The translations under genes and the position numbers were made by a program. Of a DNA stretch of 64,000 nt, positions 44,196-54,517 are shown piece after piece. This DNA comes from Duganella phyllosphaerae. GTDB lineage: Bacteria; Pseudomonadota; Gammaproteobacteria; Burkholderiales; Burkholderiaceae_D. The notes under the pieces were generated by a model. That model was given only the letters and a program-made list of their open reading frames with translations. It had not been told where the DNA came from and did not search any database. The stretch spans positions 186,001 to 250,000 of the forward strand of contig NZ_LROM01000090.1 in the NCBI RefSeq assembly GCF_001758785.1. Reading direction: 5' to 3'. Positions within the stretch are counted from its first letter, which is position 1. Every line of letters begins with the position of its first letter.

Positions 44196-44626
44196 GATTT
44201 ACTCTCTGTTTTTCCCGGATCGGTCACGAAACCCAGTTTGGTTAAGCCATGCGTTTGCGCAGCGGCCATCACCTGCGCCACCACTTCGTAGCGGGTGTCC
44301 TTGTCGGCGCGCAGTTGCAACTCGGGCTGCACGTCCAGTTTGGCCGCCTCCACCAGGCGCTGTTCGAGCGCCTTGGGCGCCACTGGCTCGTTATTCCAGT
44401 ACACCTGGCCCTTGGCGTCGATGGCCACCGTGACCGTGGTGGCCGGCGCCGACGGGGCAGATGGCGCCTGCGCCTTGGGCAACTCCAGCTGAACCGAACT
44501 GGTCCACACCGGCGCGCCGAGGATGAAAATTACCAACAGCACCAGCATCACGTCCACCATCGGCGTGACATTGATGTCGGCCATGGGGCCGGGCTGGCGA
44601 TGGTGGTTGAAGGCGCCGAAGCTCAT
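44177..44626 (-). CDS. exbD: ExbD/TolR-family protein
   Basis: A 149-residue inner-membrane protein with one N-terminal membrane segment. ADINVTPMVDVMLVLLVIFIL contains the essential Asp of the proton path. The periplasmic part follows a Pro/Ala/Ser linker. With ExbB it would use proton flow to energise TonB- or Tol-type systems; no tonB or tolA/B is adjacent, so the partner is unclear. Confidence 0.9.
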   Translation of the reverse strand: MSFGAFNHHRQPGPMADINVTPMVDVMLVLLVIFILGAPVWTSSVQLELPKAQAPSAPSAPATTVTVAIDAKGQVYWNNEPVAPKALEQRLVEAAKLDVQPELQLRADKDTRYEVVAQVMAAAQTHGLTKLGFVTDPGKTESKSWQPHN

Positions 44627-45291
44627 TTTTTGACCAGGTACGCGTGCAGGTCATAGGCGAAAGCGTCGAGCTCGGCCAAGGTCAGCCGGTTGACGCGGTT
44701 GAAGCCGTTATACGCCAGCACGGCGGGAATGGCCACGGTCAGGCCCACGGCGGTCATCACCAGCGCCTCGCCCACCGGGCCGGCCACCTTGTCGAGCTGC
44801 ATGGCGCCGCTGGTGGAGATATTGGCCAGCGCATGGTAAATCCCCCACACCGTGCCCAGCAGCCCGACAAACGGCGCGGTGGCGCCGATCGAGGCCAGCA
44901 CGGTCAGGCCGCCTTCGAGGCGGTTGGTGGAATGCTGGATCGCCGCGCGCAGCACGCGCGTGATCTGCGCCGAGCGGTCCATCTCGCCACCCAGGGTGGG
45001 ATGGTCGGGCACGACCAGTTGCGCCGCGCCCTGCTGCGCCAGCGGCACGAAGATTTTTTCCGGATCGGCCAGGCTTAGCGTGGCCACGCCGTCGGCCATG
45101 GTGGGCGCATTCCAGAACGCCTGCACGGCCGGCGCACTGCGGCGGATGCGCACCGCGCCATACAGCTTGGCCAGGATGAAGAACCAGCTCACCAGCGACA
45201 TCGCCAGCAGCGCCAGCGCGACCGCGTGGCTGACCGCATCGGCCTGCGCCCAGAAGTGCGATACCGAGAAGTTGGACACTTGGCCGTTCAC
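44623..45291 (-). CDS. exbB: ExbB/TolQ-family proton channel protein
   Basis: A 222-residue protein with three membrane segments (about 22-42, 130-150, 165-190). FVGLLGTVWGIYHALANIS is a MotA/TolQ/ExbB signature. GTG start at 45291; the stop overlaps the exbD start by four bases. Lies immediately downstream of dapB. Confidence 0.9.
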   Translation of the reverse strand: MNGQVSNFSVSHFWAQADAVSHAVALALLAMSLVSWFFILAKLYGAVRIRRSAPAVQAFWNAPTMADGVATLSLADPEKIFVPLAQQGAAQLVVPDHPTLGGEMDRSAQITRVLRAAIQHSTNRLEGGLTVLASIGATAPFVGLLGTVWGIYHALANISTSGAMQLDKVAGPVGEALVMTAVGLTVAIPAVLAYNGFNRVNRLTLAELDAFAYDLHAYLVKK

Positions 45292-45297
45292 GCGAGC

Positions 45298-46107
45298 TTA
45301 GCCGTTCAGGGACAGCACGTCATACATGTCGAACAGGCCGGTCGGCTTGTCGGCCAGGAAGCGGCAGGCGCGCAGCGCGCCGTGGGCGTAGGTGACACGG
45401 CTGCTCGATTTATGGCTGATTTCGATGCGTTCGCCGATGCCGGCAAACAGCACCGTATGGTCGCCGACGATGTCGCCGCCACGGATGGTGGCAAAGCCGA
45501 TCGACGACGGGTCGCGCTCGGCGGTCACGCCTTCGCGCGCGAACACGCCGCATTCCTTCAGGTCGCGGCCGAGCGCGTCGGCAATGACTTCGCCCATTTT
45601 CAGGGCAGTGCCCGACGGGGCGTCCACCTTGAAGCGGTGATGGGCTTCGACCACTTCGATGTCGTAACCGGTGGACAGCGCCTTGGCCGCCTGTTCGAGC
45701 AGCTTCATGGTGACGTTGACGCCCACGCTGAAGTTGGGCGAGAACACGATCGCGGTTTTCTTGGCCGCTGCGGCAATCGCCGCCTTGCCGGCTTCGTCGA
45801 AACCGGTGGTGCCGATCACCAGCTTGATGCCGTGCTCGGCGCAATAGGCCAGGTGTTCGAGCGTGCCTTCGGGGCGGGTGAAGTCGATCAGGTACTGGGC
45901 ACCGGCCAGGCCGCGCGCCAGGTCCGATTCCACGATCACGCCGGCCGGCTGGCCGAGGAAGGCGGCGGCATCTTCGCCGATGCCGGGCGCGCCGGCGTGG
46001 TTGACGGCGCCGGCCAGGCGGGCGTCGTCGGCCTGCTGGACGGCTTCGATCAGGATGCGGCCCATGCGGCCACCGGCGCCGGCAATGGCGATATTCATCT
46101 CGGTCAT
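45298..46107 (-). CDS. dapB: 4-hydroxy-tetrahydrodipicolinate reductase
   Basis: A 269-residue enzyme of lysine and diaminopimelate synthesis. NAD(P) motif AGAGGRMGR near the start and the catalytic [20 protein letters not shown] at 46107 after AAGGAA, with an alternative start three codons in. It lies six bases upstream of exbB, and 22 bases after bamE, so bamE-dapB-exbB-exbD may be one transcript. Confidence 0.95.
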   Translation of the reverse strand: MTEMNIAIAGAGGRMGRILIEAVQQADDARLAGAVNHAGAPGIGEDAAAFLGQPAGVIVESDLARGLAGAQYLIDFTRPEGTLEHLAYCAEHGIKLVIGTTGFDEAGKAAIAAAAKKTAIVFSPNFSVGVNVTMKLLEQAAKALSTGYDIEVVEAHHRFKVDAPSGTALKMGEVIADALGRDLKECGVFAREGVTAERDPSSIGFATIRGGDIVGDHTVLFAGIGERIEISHKSSSRVTYAHGALRACRFLADKPTGLFDMYDVLSLNG

Positions 46108-46129
46108 GCGGTTTCCTTGCTGGTTACGC

Positions 46130-46762
46130 TTATTTTGTCACGCCCACGCCCACCGGCGCGGCATTGGCCTTGTCGCTGCCCGCTGGCAGCGGCGCGGTGG
46201 CCGGGGCCGGCTTGTTCTCGGGCGCGTCCGGATCTTTCTTGATTTTGGGGGCCGGACCGGCAATGCGGGCAATGTATTCTTTTTCGGTCGGCAGGTTGCC
46301 GCCTTCCCAGCGCTCGACCTTGCCGTCCTTGTCGAAGAACACGATTACGCGGCTGGTGGTGATTTCGCCGCTGCCCTTGGCCATGCGGAACGCGTAGTCC
46401 CAGCGGTTGGCGTGGAACGGGTCGGCCAGCAGCGCAGTGCCGAAGATGAAGCGGACCTGGTCGCGCGTCATGCCGACCTTGAGCTGGTTGAGCATTTCTT
46501 CGGAGACGAAGTTACCTTGCTGGATGTCGGGACGATACGGCGAGAAGAACCACATGAAGCGTTGCAGCTTGGTGATGGTGGTGGTCTGTGCGCCCTTGCT
46601 GGCGTCCAGCGTCGGCTCGGTGTCCTTGACCTGGTTCGATCTCTCGCCCAGCGTGGTCTTGGAGGCGCAGCCACCCAGCGCTGCGGCCAGCACCACACAT
46701 GCGACCACCTTGGAAGTAGAACCGTGCAACAACGACTGCGATAAAGCCTGGGTGACGCGCAT
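46130..46762 (-). CDS. bamE: Outer-membrane assembly lipoprotein BamE
   Basis: A 210-residue protein of the SmpA/OmlA family, part of the BAM complex. Lipobox VLAAALGGC. The core [30 protein letters not shown] is the BamE signature. The C-terminal 60 residues are Pro/Ala/Lys-rich, an extension beyond E. coli BamE (113). Start at 46762 after AGGA; longer in-frame starts lack support. Divergent from fur, as in other betaproteobacteria. Confidence 0.92.
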   Translation of the reverse strand: MRVTQALSQSLLHGSTSKVVACVVLAAALGGCASKTTLGERSNQVKDTEPTLDASKGAQTTTITKLQRFMWFFSPYRPDIQQGNFVSEEMLNQLKVGMTRDQVRFIFGTALLADPFHANRWDYAFRMAKGSGEITTSRVIVFFDKDGKVERWEGGNLPTEKEYIARIAGPAPKIKKDPDAPENKPAPATAPLPAGSDKANAAPVGVGVTK

Positions 46763-46977
46763 AAATGTCCTCAATCTGGTCAAGCGGAATGCCAAAAAAC
46801 GCCATATCATAAAGCACAATCCCTGATATGTCCTTGTTTTGCAAGGCGCGAGTGTAAAAGTTTGCAAATGCCAAAAAACCTCCGGCGCCGCAAGATGGCG
46901 GCGGATTGTATGCGGCGCGGCGCGGAGTGCGTTAAACTACGGGCTAGCTAATCGCCAACCAGAATAGAGTGTCCACT

Positions 46978-47409
46978 ATGGGAAATAATCCAACCGATCT
47001 GAAGGCCAGCGGCCTGAAAGCCACGCTGCCTCGCCTCAAAATCCTGGACATCTTCCAGACCAGCGACGTGCGCCACCTGACCGCCGAGGATGTCTACAAG
47101 ATCCTGCTGGCCGACAATATGGACGTGGGCCTGGCCACCGTCTACCGCGTGCTGACCCAGTTCGAACAGGCTGGCTTGCTTAACCGCAATCATTTCGAAA
47201 CCGGCAAGGCGATCTTCGAGCTCAACGCCGGCTCGCACCACGACCACCTGGTGTGCCTCGATTGCGGCCGCGTCGAAGAGTTTTACGACGAAGCCATCGA
47301 AGAGCGCCAGAACGCGATTGCCAAGGAACGCGGCTTCAGCATTGCCGAGCATGCTCTCGCCATCTATGGTAACTGCACCAAGGTCGCCTGCCCCCACAAG
47401 CCCTCATAA
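46978..47409 (+). CDS. fur: Ferric uptake regulator Fur
   Basis: A 143-residue metal-dependent repressor. Winged-helix domain in the first 85 residues, [19 protein letters not shown]. Metal sites [16 protein letters not shown] (His-rich motif and CxxC) and CTKVACPHK near the end. ATG at 46978 preferred over a GTG at 46969. Divergent from bamE with about 215 bases between. Confidence 0.95.
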   Translation: MGNNPTDLKASGLKATLPRLKILDIFQTSDVRHLTAEDVYKILLADNMDVGLATVYRVLTQFEQAGLLNRNHFETGKAIFELNAGSHHDHLVCLDCGRVEEFYDEAIEERQNAIAKERGFSIAEHALAIYGNCTKVACPHKPS

Positions 47410-47506
47410 AACCTACTGCGCGTCCCGCTATCGCCTCTGCGTTGCTCAGCGTACCTCCGTACGCCTCCGCTACTCGAGACGATATCAGACCGCTCGCTAC
47501 GGTTTT
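47408..47506. repeat. Intergenic repeat copy B
   Basis: A second copy of the roughly 100-base element at 33559-33657, here between the convergent fur and hrcA stops. It keeps the AAAACC/GGTTTT ends and the GCGTAC-CTCC-GTACGC stem, with differences mainly in the middle. It may serve as a terminator here. Confidence 0.75.
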
Positions 47507-47513
47507 CAAAACC

Positions 47514-48530
47514 TTAACTATGGCTCAGCGCGTTCGATAACAGCTTGGCCGTAATATCCACGATCGGTATCACCCGCTCGTACGCCATGCGGGTGGGGCC
47601 GATCACTCCCAGCGTACCGACGATCTTGCCATTGGCCGTGTACGGCGCGGTCACCACGCTCATTTCGTCCATCGGTACCAGGCTCGATTCGCCGCCGATA
47701 TAAATCTGCACGCCGCTGGCCTTGCTCGACATGTCGAGCAGCTGCAGCAAGCCGGTCTTTTGCTCGAACATGTCGAACATCTGCCGCAGCGACGACATAT
47801 TGCTCGACAGGTCGCTGACCGAGAGCAGGTTGCGCTCGCCCGAAATCACCATGTCGTCCTTGTCGTCGGCCATCGCTTCGCTGCCCGCTTCCACCGCCAC
47901 CTGCATCAGCCGGCTCATATCGTCGCGCAACTGGCGTACTTCGCCCGCCAGGCGACGGTGCACTTCGTCGAGCGACAGGCCGCCGTAGTTCTGGTTGATG
48001 TAATTGGCCGACTGCACCAGCTGCGACGGACTGTAATCGACATCGGTGAGCAGCATGCGGTTCTGGACGTCGCCGGTCGGGCCGACGATGACCAGCAAGA
48101 TGCGTTTTTCGCCCAGGCGCAAGAATTCGATCTGCTGGAACACCGATTCGCGGCGCGGGCTGAGCACCACGCCGGCAAACTGCGACAGCGACGACAACAT
48201 CTGCGCGGCATTGGAAATCATTTTTTGCGGCTGCGGCGCCTGCAGGCGCATGCGCGACTCCACCGACTGCTCGTCGAACGGTTGCACGGTGAGCAAGGTA
48301 TCGACAAAGATGCGGTAGCCGCGCGGCGTGGGCACGCGCCCGGCCGACGTGTGCGGACTGGCCACGTAGCCGAGGTCTTCCAGGTCGGCCATGATGTTGC
48401 GAATGGTGGCCGGCGACAGGTCGAGGCCGGAGATCTTGGACAGGGCGCGCGAGCCCACCGGCTGGCCGTCCGCAATATAGCGTTCGACCAGGGCTTTGAG
48501 CAGGGTTTGGGCGCGGGTGTCGAGTTGCAT
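47514..48530 (-). CDS. hrcA: Heat-inducible transcription repressor HrcA
   Basis: A 338-residue repressor of groE and dnaK operons. N-terminal winged helix [53 protein letters not shown] is typical. It needs GroEL for activity in known cases. No CIRCE element was found next to this gene. Spacing to the HAD gene is 11 bases, so both may be co-transcribed. Confidence 0.95.
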   Translation of the reverse strand: MQLDTRAQTLLKALVERYIADGQPVGSRALSKISGLDLSPATIRNIMADLEDLGYVASPHTSAGRVPTPRGYRIFVDTLLTVQPFDEQSVESRMRLQAPQPQKMISNAAQMLSSLSQFAGVVLSPRRESVFQQIEFLRLGEKRILLVIVGPTGDVQNRMLLTDVDYSPSQLVQSANYINQNYGGLSLDEVHRRLAGEVRQLRDDMSRLMQVAVEAGSEAMADDKDDMVISGERNLLSVSDLSSNMSSLRQMFDMFEQKTGLLQLLDMSSKASGVQIYIGGESSLVPMDEMSVVTAPYTANGKIVGTLGVIGPTRMAYERVIPIVDITAKLLSNALSHS

Positions 48531-48541
48531 GGTGATTATCT

Positions 48542-49279
48542 TCAGTGTCCCTTGGGTTCTTGATCTTCATTATGCCGCATCTGCGCCTTCACCCACACCA
48601 GCAGTTCGTCGAAACTGGCGCAGATGGCGTCCGGCACGATGCCGGCCTCGAGATGGGCGCTGCTGCCGCTGCGGTTGATCCACACCGCGCGCATGCCCAC
48701 TGCCTGCGCCCCCTGCACGTCGAGCCGCAAGTCGTCGCCCACGTAGATAGCGTGCTCGGGCGCCACGCCCAGCGCCGTGCAGGCAGCCAGGAAAATCTCG
48801 GGGGCCGGCTTGGCGCGGCCGAAGCTGTGCGAGGCCAGCGCCACTTCAAAGTGGTGGTGCAGGCCGATGACTTCAAGGTCGGCGTTGCCGTTGGTGATCA
48901 CGCCCAGGCGCAGCATGGTGCGCAGCTCTTCCAGCACGGGCAGCACGTCGTCGAACATGGTGACGGCGTTGCGCAGGGTATGGAAGTGGGCCATGGCGCC
49001 GTCGATATGGGTACTATCGGCGCCGGTTTCGAGAAACACGGCTTCGAGCGCGGCGCGGCGCAATTTGTACAGGTCAGCCACCATGTCGGGCTGGCGTTCG
49101 AGCAGCGCCATGCGCAGCGCGCGCAATTGCTCTACCGTATATTTGTCGGTCACCACCGGCGCGCGCTCGGCCAGCCAGGCATGCCAGCCCAGTTCGGCCG
49201 CAGCGATCACCGGGCCGATCGGCCACAGGGTGTCGTCGAGGTCGAACAGCAGGGCTTGCGGGGGACGGTGGTTCATCAT
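48542..49279 (-). CDS. HAD-superfamily hydrolase
   Basis: A 245-residue phosphatase-like protein. Motif [13 protein letters not shown] (nucleophile Asp), motif II VITNGN, motif [21 protein letters not shown] helical cap follows motif I, as in C1-type HAD enzymes. Substrate unknown; relatives are sugar- or nucleotide-phosphate phosphatases. Confidence 0.88.
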   Translation of the reverse strand: MMNHRPPQALLFDLDDTLWPIGPVIAAAELGWHAWLAERAPVVTDKYTVEQLRALRMALLERQPDMVADLYKLRRAALEAVFLETGADSTHIDGAMAHFHTLRNAVTMFDDVLPVLEELRTMLRLGVITNGNADLEVIGLHHHFEVALASHSFGRAKPAPEIFLAACTALGVAPEHAIYVGDDLRLDVQGAQAVGMRAVWINRSGSSAHLEAGIVPDAICASFDELLVWVKAQMRHNEDQEPKGH

Positions 49280-49503
49280 GGCAGCGTTATGTATAGGGGG
49301 GAAGCCGCTATTGTCGCACTGATCGCACCGATCGCACCGAGAGCCGCAAGCGGCACTAACACGCTGTTACATCCGTGGCGGCGACCGCTGTTACCAAATG
49401 CACTAAAATACCGTCCAAACCCGTGTAAGATGCTGCACCCGTGCGGCCCGCGTGCCACCGTTGTGCAAGCTGCCGGCCCCTATTCGTTTTGGAGAAAGAT
49501 CTG

Positions 49504-50109
49504 ATGAAAAATACGACTCTGCGCTCGAGCCTGGCGCTGCTGTGCGGCGCCATCCTGAGCGCCTGCGGCGGCAGCGATGGCAGCCTGCAAATTGCCGGCA
49601 GCATCAACGGTTATACCAAGACCGGCTTACAACTGATTAACAACGGCAACGGCGAAACCTTGGACGTGGCGACCGGCGCCGTCAACTTCAACTTCACACG
49701 CCAGGTATCGGTTGACGACAACTTCGACGTACAGATCAAAAACCAGCCGGCCAATGCCAATTGCGTCGCGACCAACAACCAGGGCAAGGCCAATGTCTAC
49801 AATGCCTATTCTGTCGTGATCACCTGCACCAACACCCCCCGCACGCTGGGCGGCAAGGTCGCTGGCCTGACAGCCGATGGTTTGGTGGTAGCCAACGGCT
49901 CGGACACGATAGCCGTACCCCGCGGTGCAACCTCCTTCGTCTTCCCACGCACGGTGGGGGATGGCTCCAACTACGGCATCAGCGTGCTGAGCCAGCCAAC
50001 CGGACAGACCTGCACGATCCCGGCCGCTACCAGCACCGGCAACATCACTGGTGGCGATCGCCTTGATGCAGTGACGGTCTCGTGCGGCAACACGTCCAGC
50101 GGCCAATAG
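49504..50109 (+). CDS. Two-repeat lipoprotein, first of a tandem pair
   Basis: A 201-residue lipoprotein, lipobox ALLCGAILSAC then GGSDG. The mature part is two repeats of about 78 residues, each starting G...G.T..GL.L.NG and ending V.VSC or VVITC. A Cys pair per repeat could form a disulfide. The second repeat resembles its neighbour downstream (GLTADGLVVANGSDTIAVPRGATSF). Likely surface or outer-membrane beta protein; function unknown. The ATG follows GGAGAAAG. Confidence 0.8.
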   Translation: MKNTTLRSSLALLCGAILSACGGSDGSLQIAGSINGYTKTGLQLINNGNGETLDVATGAVNFNFTRQVSVDDNFDVQIKNQPANANCVATNNQGKANVYNAYSVVITCTNTPRTLGGKVAGLTADGLVVANGSDTIAVPRGATSFVFPRTVGDGSNYGISVLSQPTGQTCTIPAATSTGNITGGDRLDAVTVSCGNTSSGQ

Positions 50110-50143
50110 TCGGCACGCAACCATTTAAAATCCGGAGAACTAC

Positions 50144-50779
50144 ATGAAATTTTCGTACGTGGGCGCGCTGGTCGCGCTGACCCTGGCCAGCCTGCTCACC
50201 GCCTGTGGCGGCAAAGCCCAATACACGGTGCAAGGTTCGGTGTCAGGCCTGACCGTGGATGGCCTGGTCATCTCGAACGGCGGCAATACGCTGACCGTGC
50301 CCAAGGGCGCCACCTCGTTCGCCTTCCCCCAGCAGATCGACTACGGCTCGGAGTACAACATCACGATCACCCAACAGCCCGAATTCTTCACCTGCGAGGT
50401 GCTGGGCCCCAAGGGCACCGCCGGTTACACGGTCACGATCGCCGCAGGGATCAGCTGCACGCCAACGGCGTTCACGGTGGGCGGCAAGTACTCGGGACTG
50501 GTGTCGGTCGAGAATACCGTGGCAACGCCGACGGCCCCCTCGGCGCCGGTCCCTAACACCGTCACACTGATCAACGGCAGCGGCACTCAGGTACAGCTGA
50601 GCAGCGCCACCGCCACCAGCGGTGACTTCGCCGCTGCGAGCCTCACCAACGGACAGGTGTACAGCATCAGTATCCTGACACAGCCTAAAAACCTGGTGTG
50701 CACCTTGACGAACCCGAGTGGCGTGATCCGTGGCGCATCGGTCACCAACCTGGTGCTTACCTGCGCCCCACCGGCCTGA
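50144..50779 (+). CDS. Two-repeat lipoprotein, second of a tandem pair
   Basis: A 211-residue lipoprotein, lipobox LASLLTAC. First repeat GLTVDGLVISNGGNTLTVPKGATSFAF is close to the second repeat of the upstream paralogue; the second repeat has diverged and holds a Pro-rich insert near 128-138. Two Cys per repeat. Preceded by CCGGAG. Origin by tandem duplication is likely. Function unknown. Confidence 0.8.
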   Translation: MKFSYVGALVALTLASLLTACGGKAQYTVQGSVSGLTVDGLVISNGGNTLTVPKGATSFAFPQQIDYGSEYNITITQQPEFFTCEVLGPKGTAGYTVTIAAGISCTPTAFTVGGKYSGLVSVENTVATPTAPSAPVPNTVTLINGSGTQVQLSSATATSGDFAAASLTNGQVYSISILTQPKNLVCTLTNPSGVIRGASVTNLVLTCAPPA

Positions 50780-50941
50780 GTAACAATGCATTGAACGGCA
50801 CAGCCAAACCGGCTGTGCCGGCATGGAAGAGGTGACATTCACATTGATGATGTTGGATATGTGAAAAATAAAGTAGCATGATATGCCGCGACGCAGCATA
50901 CTGCACTTGTCTCCTCCACTTCTTGCAAAGGAATTGGATTT

Positions 50942-50971
50942 AGCCCGCTCCCTGAGCGGGCTTTTTTTTTG
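50942..50971 (+). terminator. Rho-independent terminator
   Basis: AGCCCGCT-CCCTG-AGCGGGCT is a perfect 8-base stem with a five-base loop, followed by a T-run. It ends rightward transcription from the lipoprotein pair, or from a small RNA that may start in the 170 bases upstream, which hold no gene. Confidence 0.9.
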
Positions 50972-50980
50972 CCTGTGGTG

Positions 50981-51757
50981 TTAAACCGGCTTGAGGATAT
51001 TGGCCAGCGCCACGTACTGCGCCAGGCCCACCACTTCCGGGCGGTGGGTAGGATCGATGCCGGCGGCGATGATCTGTTCTTCGGTAAACATGCCAGCCAG
51101 GCAGTTGCGGATCACCTTGCGGCGTTGCGAGAACGCTTTTTGCACCACCGCTTCCAGGGTCTCACCGTCGCACCGCAGTTGCTCGGCGACCGGGATCATG
51201 CGCACGATGGCCGACTCCACCTTCGGCGGCGGATCGAACGCTTCCGGCGGCACCACGAACAGCAGCTTCATGTCGTAACGCCATTGCAGCATCACCGACA
51301 AACGGCCGAAGGTCTTGCAGCCCGGCTCGGCCACCATGCGCTCTACCACCTCTTTTTGCAGCATGAAGTGCTGGTCTTCGACCACGCTGGCAAACTCCGC
51401 CAGGTGGAACAGCAGCGGGCTCGAGATGTTGTACGGCAGGTTGCCGACGATGCGCAGCTTTTTGCCGGCCGGTACGGGAATCGCGCCGAAATCGAATTTC
51501 AGGGCGTCGCCGGCGTGGATGGTCAGCTGTTCGCGCGGAAAATCCTTCTCCAGCCGGGCGACCAGGTCGCGGTCCAGTTCCACCACGTGCATGTGCTTGA
51601 GCGTGCGCAGCAGTCCCTTGGTCATGGCCGCCAGGCCGGGGCCGATCTCGACCATGGTATCGTCCGGCGCCGGGCCGATGGCCGAGGTGATGTCTTCCAA
51701 GACGTATTTGTCGTGCAGGAAATTCTGGCCAAAGCGTTTGCGGGCTACGTGTTTCAT
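50981..51757 (-). CDS. rsmA: 16S rRNA dimethyladenosine transferase
   Basis: A 258-residue enzyme (KsgA) methylating two adjacent adenines near the 3' end of 16S rRNA. SAM motif [11 protein letters not shown] and catalytic [14 protein letters not shown] are present, along with the N-terminal [10 protein letters not shown]. Downstream of pdxA, 12 bases away, as in many proteobacteria. Confidence 0.96.
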   Translation of the reverse strand: MKHVARKRFGQNFLHDKYVLEDITSAIGPAPDDTMVEIGPGLAAMTKGLLRTLKHMHVVELDRDLVARLEKDFPREQLTIHAGDALKFDFGAIPVPAGKKLRIVGNLPYNISSPLLFHLAEFASVVEDQHFMLQKEVVERMVAEPGCKTFGRLSVMLQWRYDMKLLFVVPPEAFDPPPKVESAIVRMIPVAEQLRCDGETLEAVVQKAFSQRRKVIRNCLAGMFTEEQIIAAGIDPTHRPEVVGLAQYVALANILKPV

Positions 51758-51769
51758 ATTGTTCTATCT

Positions 51770-52906
51770 TTAAGTCGAAGTGTGGGGGCGGGCATGGCGC
51801 ACCGCATCGGCCATGCCGAGCGCAGCGGTGATGGCGGCGTCCATGCTGCCGCAGTCGGCGTGGCCGAGGCCGCGCGCGGCCAGGTCGAGCGCGGTGCCGT
51901 GATCGACGGAGGTGCGGATCAACGGCAGGCCCAGCGTGATGTTGATGCCATGGCCGAAGGTGGCGAACTTGAGCACCGGCAGGCCCTGGTCGTGGTACAT
52001 GGCCAGCACGCAGTCGGCGTCCTGCAGGTACTTGGGCTGGAACAGGGTGTCGGCCGGGTACGGGCCCAGGGCGTCGATGCCGCGTGCGCGCGCCGCGTCC
52101 AGCGCCGGGGTGATGGTATCGATTTCCTCGCGGCCCAGGTAGCCACCCTCGCCCGCGTGCGGATTCAGGCCGCACACCAGGATGCGCGGCGCGGCGATGC
52201 CGAACTTGGTCTTCAAGTCACGGTCGATGATGTCGAGGATGCGGCCCAGGCCGTCCTGGTTCAGCGCGGCCGGCACATCCTTCAAGGCCAGGTGGGTAGT
52301 GGCCAGCGCCACCCGGAACTGCTGCCCGGCTTGCCCAGGTTGACTGAAGGCGGCCGGCATCGGCCCGGCCAGCATCATTACCACTTGGTCGGTGCCGGTG
52401 CGCTCGGCAAAGTATTCGGTATGGCCGGAAAACGCCACGCCGGCGTCGTTGATCGTGCTTTTTTGCAGCGGCGCGGTGACCACGGCCTCGAACCAGCCGG
52501 CCTTGACGCCCTCGATGGCGGCGTCCAGTGTGGCCAGCACGGCGCGGCCGTTATCGCGGTTCAGGGTGCCTGGCACCACGTGGGCGCCCAGTGGCACGTC
52601 GATCACGCTGATGCGCTCGGGGCCGAAGTGCGGCAGACCGCCGTTGCGCACTGCCATCAGGGATAGCGCAGAAACGCGGATCTCCGGGTCGATGGCGGCG
52701 GCCGTCATGGCCAGGAAGGCGGCGTCGCCGAGCAGCACGCAGTTGACTTCGTGCCGCCGCGCCCAGGCGGCGCGCAGCGCGATCTCGGGGCCGATGCCGG
52801 CCGGTTCGCCCACCGTCACGGCAAGCGCCGGACGGCTGCGCCGTGGCAAGGTGGAAGGCGGCAGGCCGGTGTGCGCAGTATGCGCGGTGTTCGCATGTGC
52901 GCTCAC
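51770..52906 (-). CDS. pdxA: 4-hydroxythreonine-4-phosphate dehydrogenase
   Basis: A 378-residue enzyme of pyridoxal phosphate synthesis. Metal-binding His in [29 protein letters not shown] and [15 protein letters not shown] start at 52906 with AGGAG upstream. The N-terminus carries about 25 extra residues before [16 protein letters not shown]. Part of the lptD-surA-pdxA-rsmA set. Confidence 0.95.
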   Translation of the reverse strand: MSAHANTAHTAHTGLPPSTLPRRSRPALAVTVGEPAGIGPEIALRAAWARRHEVNCVLLGDAAFLAMTAAAIDPEIRVSALSLMAVRNGGLPHFGPERISVIDVPLGAHVVPGTLNRDNGRAVLATLDAAIEGVKAGWFEAVVTAPLQKSTINDAGVAFSGHTEYFAERTGTDQVVMMLAGPMPAAFSQPGQAGQQFRVALATTHLALKDVPAALNQDGLGRILDIIDRDLKTKFGIAAPRILVCGLNPHAGEGGYLGREEIDTITPALDAARARGIDALGPYPADTLFQPKYLQDADCVLAMYHDQGLPVLKFATFGHGINITLGLPLIRTSVDHGTALDLAARGLGHADCGSMDAAITAALGMADAVRHARPHTST

Positions 52907-52926
52907 GGATGCTCCTGGTTGAATGA

Positions 52927-54390
52927 TTACTTTGGCGCGGTGGCGACGGTGCCGTCTTCGTTGCGGAACTCGACGAAGGCGCGGTCGCGCACTTCGCGCT
53001 GCCAGCTCTCGGTCGCTTCTTCCAGCTTCTGGTCGCGCAGGGCCTGGCGGGCCATGTTGCGCTCGCGTTCCTTGGAGGCGTCGTCCGATTTACGTTCGAG
53101 CACTTCGATCAGGTGCACACCGAAGCTGGTTTCCACCGGGTCGCTGATTTCGCCGATTTTCAGGCCGTTCATGGCCGACTCGAATTCCGGCGTCAGGTCG
53201 CCCGGGTAGAGCCAGCCGATGTCGCCGCCCTTGGCGGCCGAGCTGTCGTTGGAGAACAGGCGCGCCAGTTCCTCGAAGGTGGCACCCTTGTTGACCAGGC
53301 GCTCCTTGAGTTCGGCCAGCTTGCGCTTGGCGTCGGCCGCGCTCATGGTGGGCGTGACCTTGATCAGGATGTGGCGCGCATGGGTTTGCTGCACGACGGC
53401 GGCCGCTTGCGCTTCGGCCACGCTGCGGCGATCGACGGCTTTGAGGATGTGGAACGCGCCCACGCTCTTGATGATCGGCGTGACCTGGCCCGGGGTGAGC
53501 TTGGACAGCGCTTCAGCAAACACCGGCGGCAGCCGCTCGGGCTGGCGCCAGCCCACCGCGCCGCCCTGCAATGCATCGCTGGCGTCGGAATAGGTGGCGG
53601 CGGTCTTGGCGAAGTCGGCGCCGGTGCGCAGCTGGCGCATCACTTCTTCGGCGCGCGCGCGGCGCTGGGCGATCACCTCGGCGGTGGCGTTGTCCGGGAT
53701 GCGCACCATGATTTGCGAGATGTTGATCTCGTACTGCTGGGCGGCAGCAGCCTTCTGGGCGGCCAGGTAGCTGTCCACTTCGGCATCGGAAATCTGGATC
53801 TTGGCATCGACCTCGTGCTCGCGCAGGCGCTGCATGATGATTTCTTCGCGGATCTCTTCGCGGAACGCGGCGAACGGCGTACCGTCCTTCTCCATCTGGT
53901 TGCGCAGGTCTTGCACCGTGGCTTTTTGCGCCTCGGCGATCCGGGCGATGGCGCGGTCGAGCTGGTTGTCGTCCACGCGCACGCCCATTTCCCTGGCCAG
54001 TTGCATTTGCGCGCGTTCGACGATCATGCGCTCGAGCAGCTGGCGCTCGAGATCGACGGCCGGCGGCATCTGCACGTTCTGCTGCTTCATGCGGGCGGTC
54101 ACGGTCTTGATGCGGTTGTTCAGTTCACGGCGGGTGATGACGTCGTCGTTGACCACCACCACGATCGAATCGATGGCCACGTTGCTCGACGAACCAGGCG
54201 GCACGAAGCCGGAACCGTCGGCCTTGGCCACCGGCTTGGCGGCCGGCTTGGCGACGGGCGCGGCAGCGGCTGCCGATGCGGCCGGGACGGCTGGCGCCGG
54301 TTGGGGCTTTTTCGAGAACAGGCTGCAACCGCTCAGGGCTACGCTGCACAGCAAGACGGCGAGGACTTTCATTTGGTACGCATTACGCAT
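52927..54390 (-). CDS. surA: SurA-type periplasmic chaperone/PPIase, with lipoprotein-like N-terminus
   Basis: A 487-residue protein from the ATG at 54390. SurA N-domain ([21 protein letters not shown]) and two parvulin domains (about 220-320 and 335-440, the second with [11 protein letters not shown]) are present. It escorts outer-membrane proteins to BAM. The N-terminus [19 protein letters not shown] has a canonical lipobox (LSGC) followed by a 40-residue Pro/Ala linker, unlike the soluble E. coli SurA. No strong ribosome-binding site precedes either candidate ATG (54390, 54372). Confidence 0.9.
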   Translation of the reverse strand: MRNAYQMKVLAVLLCSVALSGCSLFSKKPQPAPAVPAASAAAAAPVAKPAAKPVAKADGSGFVPPGSSSNVAIDSIVVVVNDDVITRRELNNRIKTVTARMKQQNVQMPPAVDLERQLLERMIVERAQMQLAREMGVRVDDNQLDRAIARIAEAQKATVQDLRNQMEKDGTPFAAFREEIREEIIMQRLREHEVDAKIQISDAEVDSYLAAQKAAAAQQYEINISQIMVRIPDNATAEVIAQRRARAEEVMRQLRTGADFAKTAATYSDASDALQGGAVGWRQPERLPPVFAEALSKLTPGQVTPIIKSVGAFHILKAVDRRSVAEAQAAAVVQQTHARHILIKVTPTMSAADAKRKLAELKERLVNKGATFEELARLFSNDSSAAKGGDIGWLYPGDLTPEFESAMNGLKIGEISDPVETSFGVHLIEVLERKSDDASKERERNMARQALRDQKLEEATESWQREVRDRAFVEFRNEDGTVATAPK

Positions 54391-54517
54391 GGGGGAACGC
54401 TCATGAGTCAGGTAGTAAAAATCACGCGGCGCAAACAAGCTACGCCGCGTGCCTTGCTGGAAAATATCGCAAAGCGCATCATACCGTGCGCTTTGTTACA
54501 TCTGCTTAAGTTGAACT

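Noticed and set aside
48531..48560. CIRCE element expected near hrcA
   Set aside because: I searched for TTAGCACTC and GAGTGCTAA on both sides of hrcA and did not see them.
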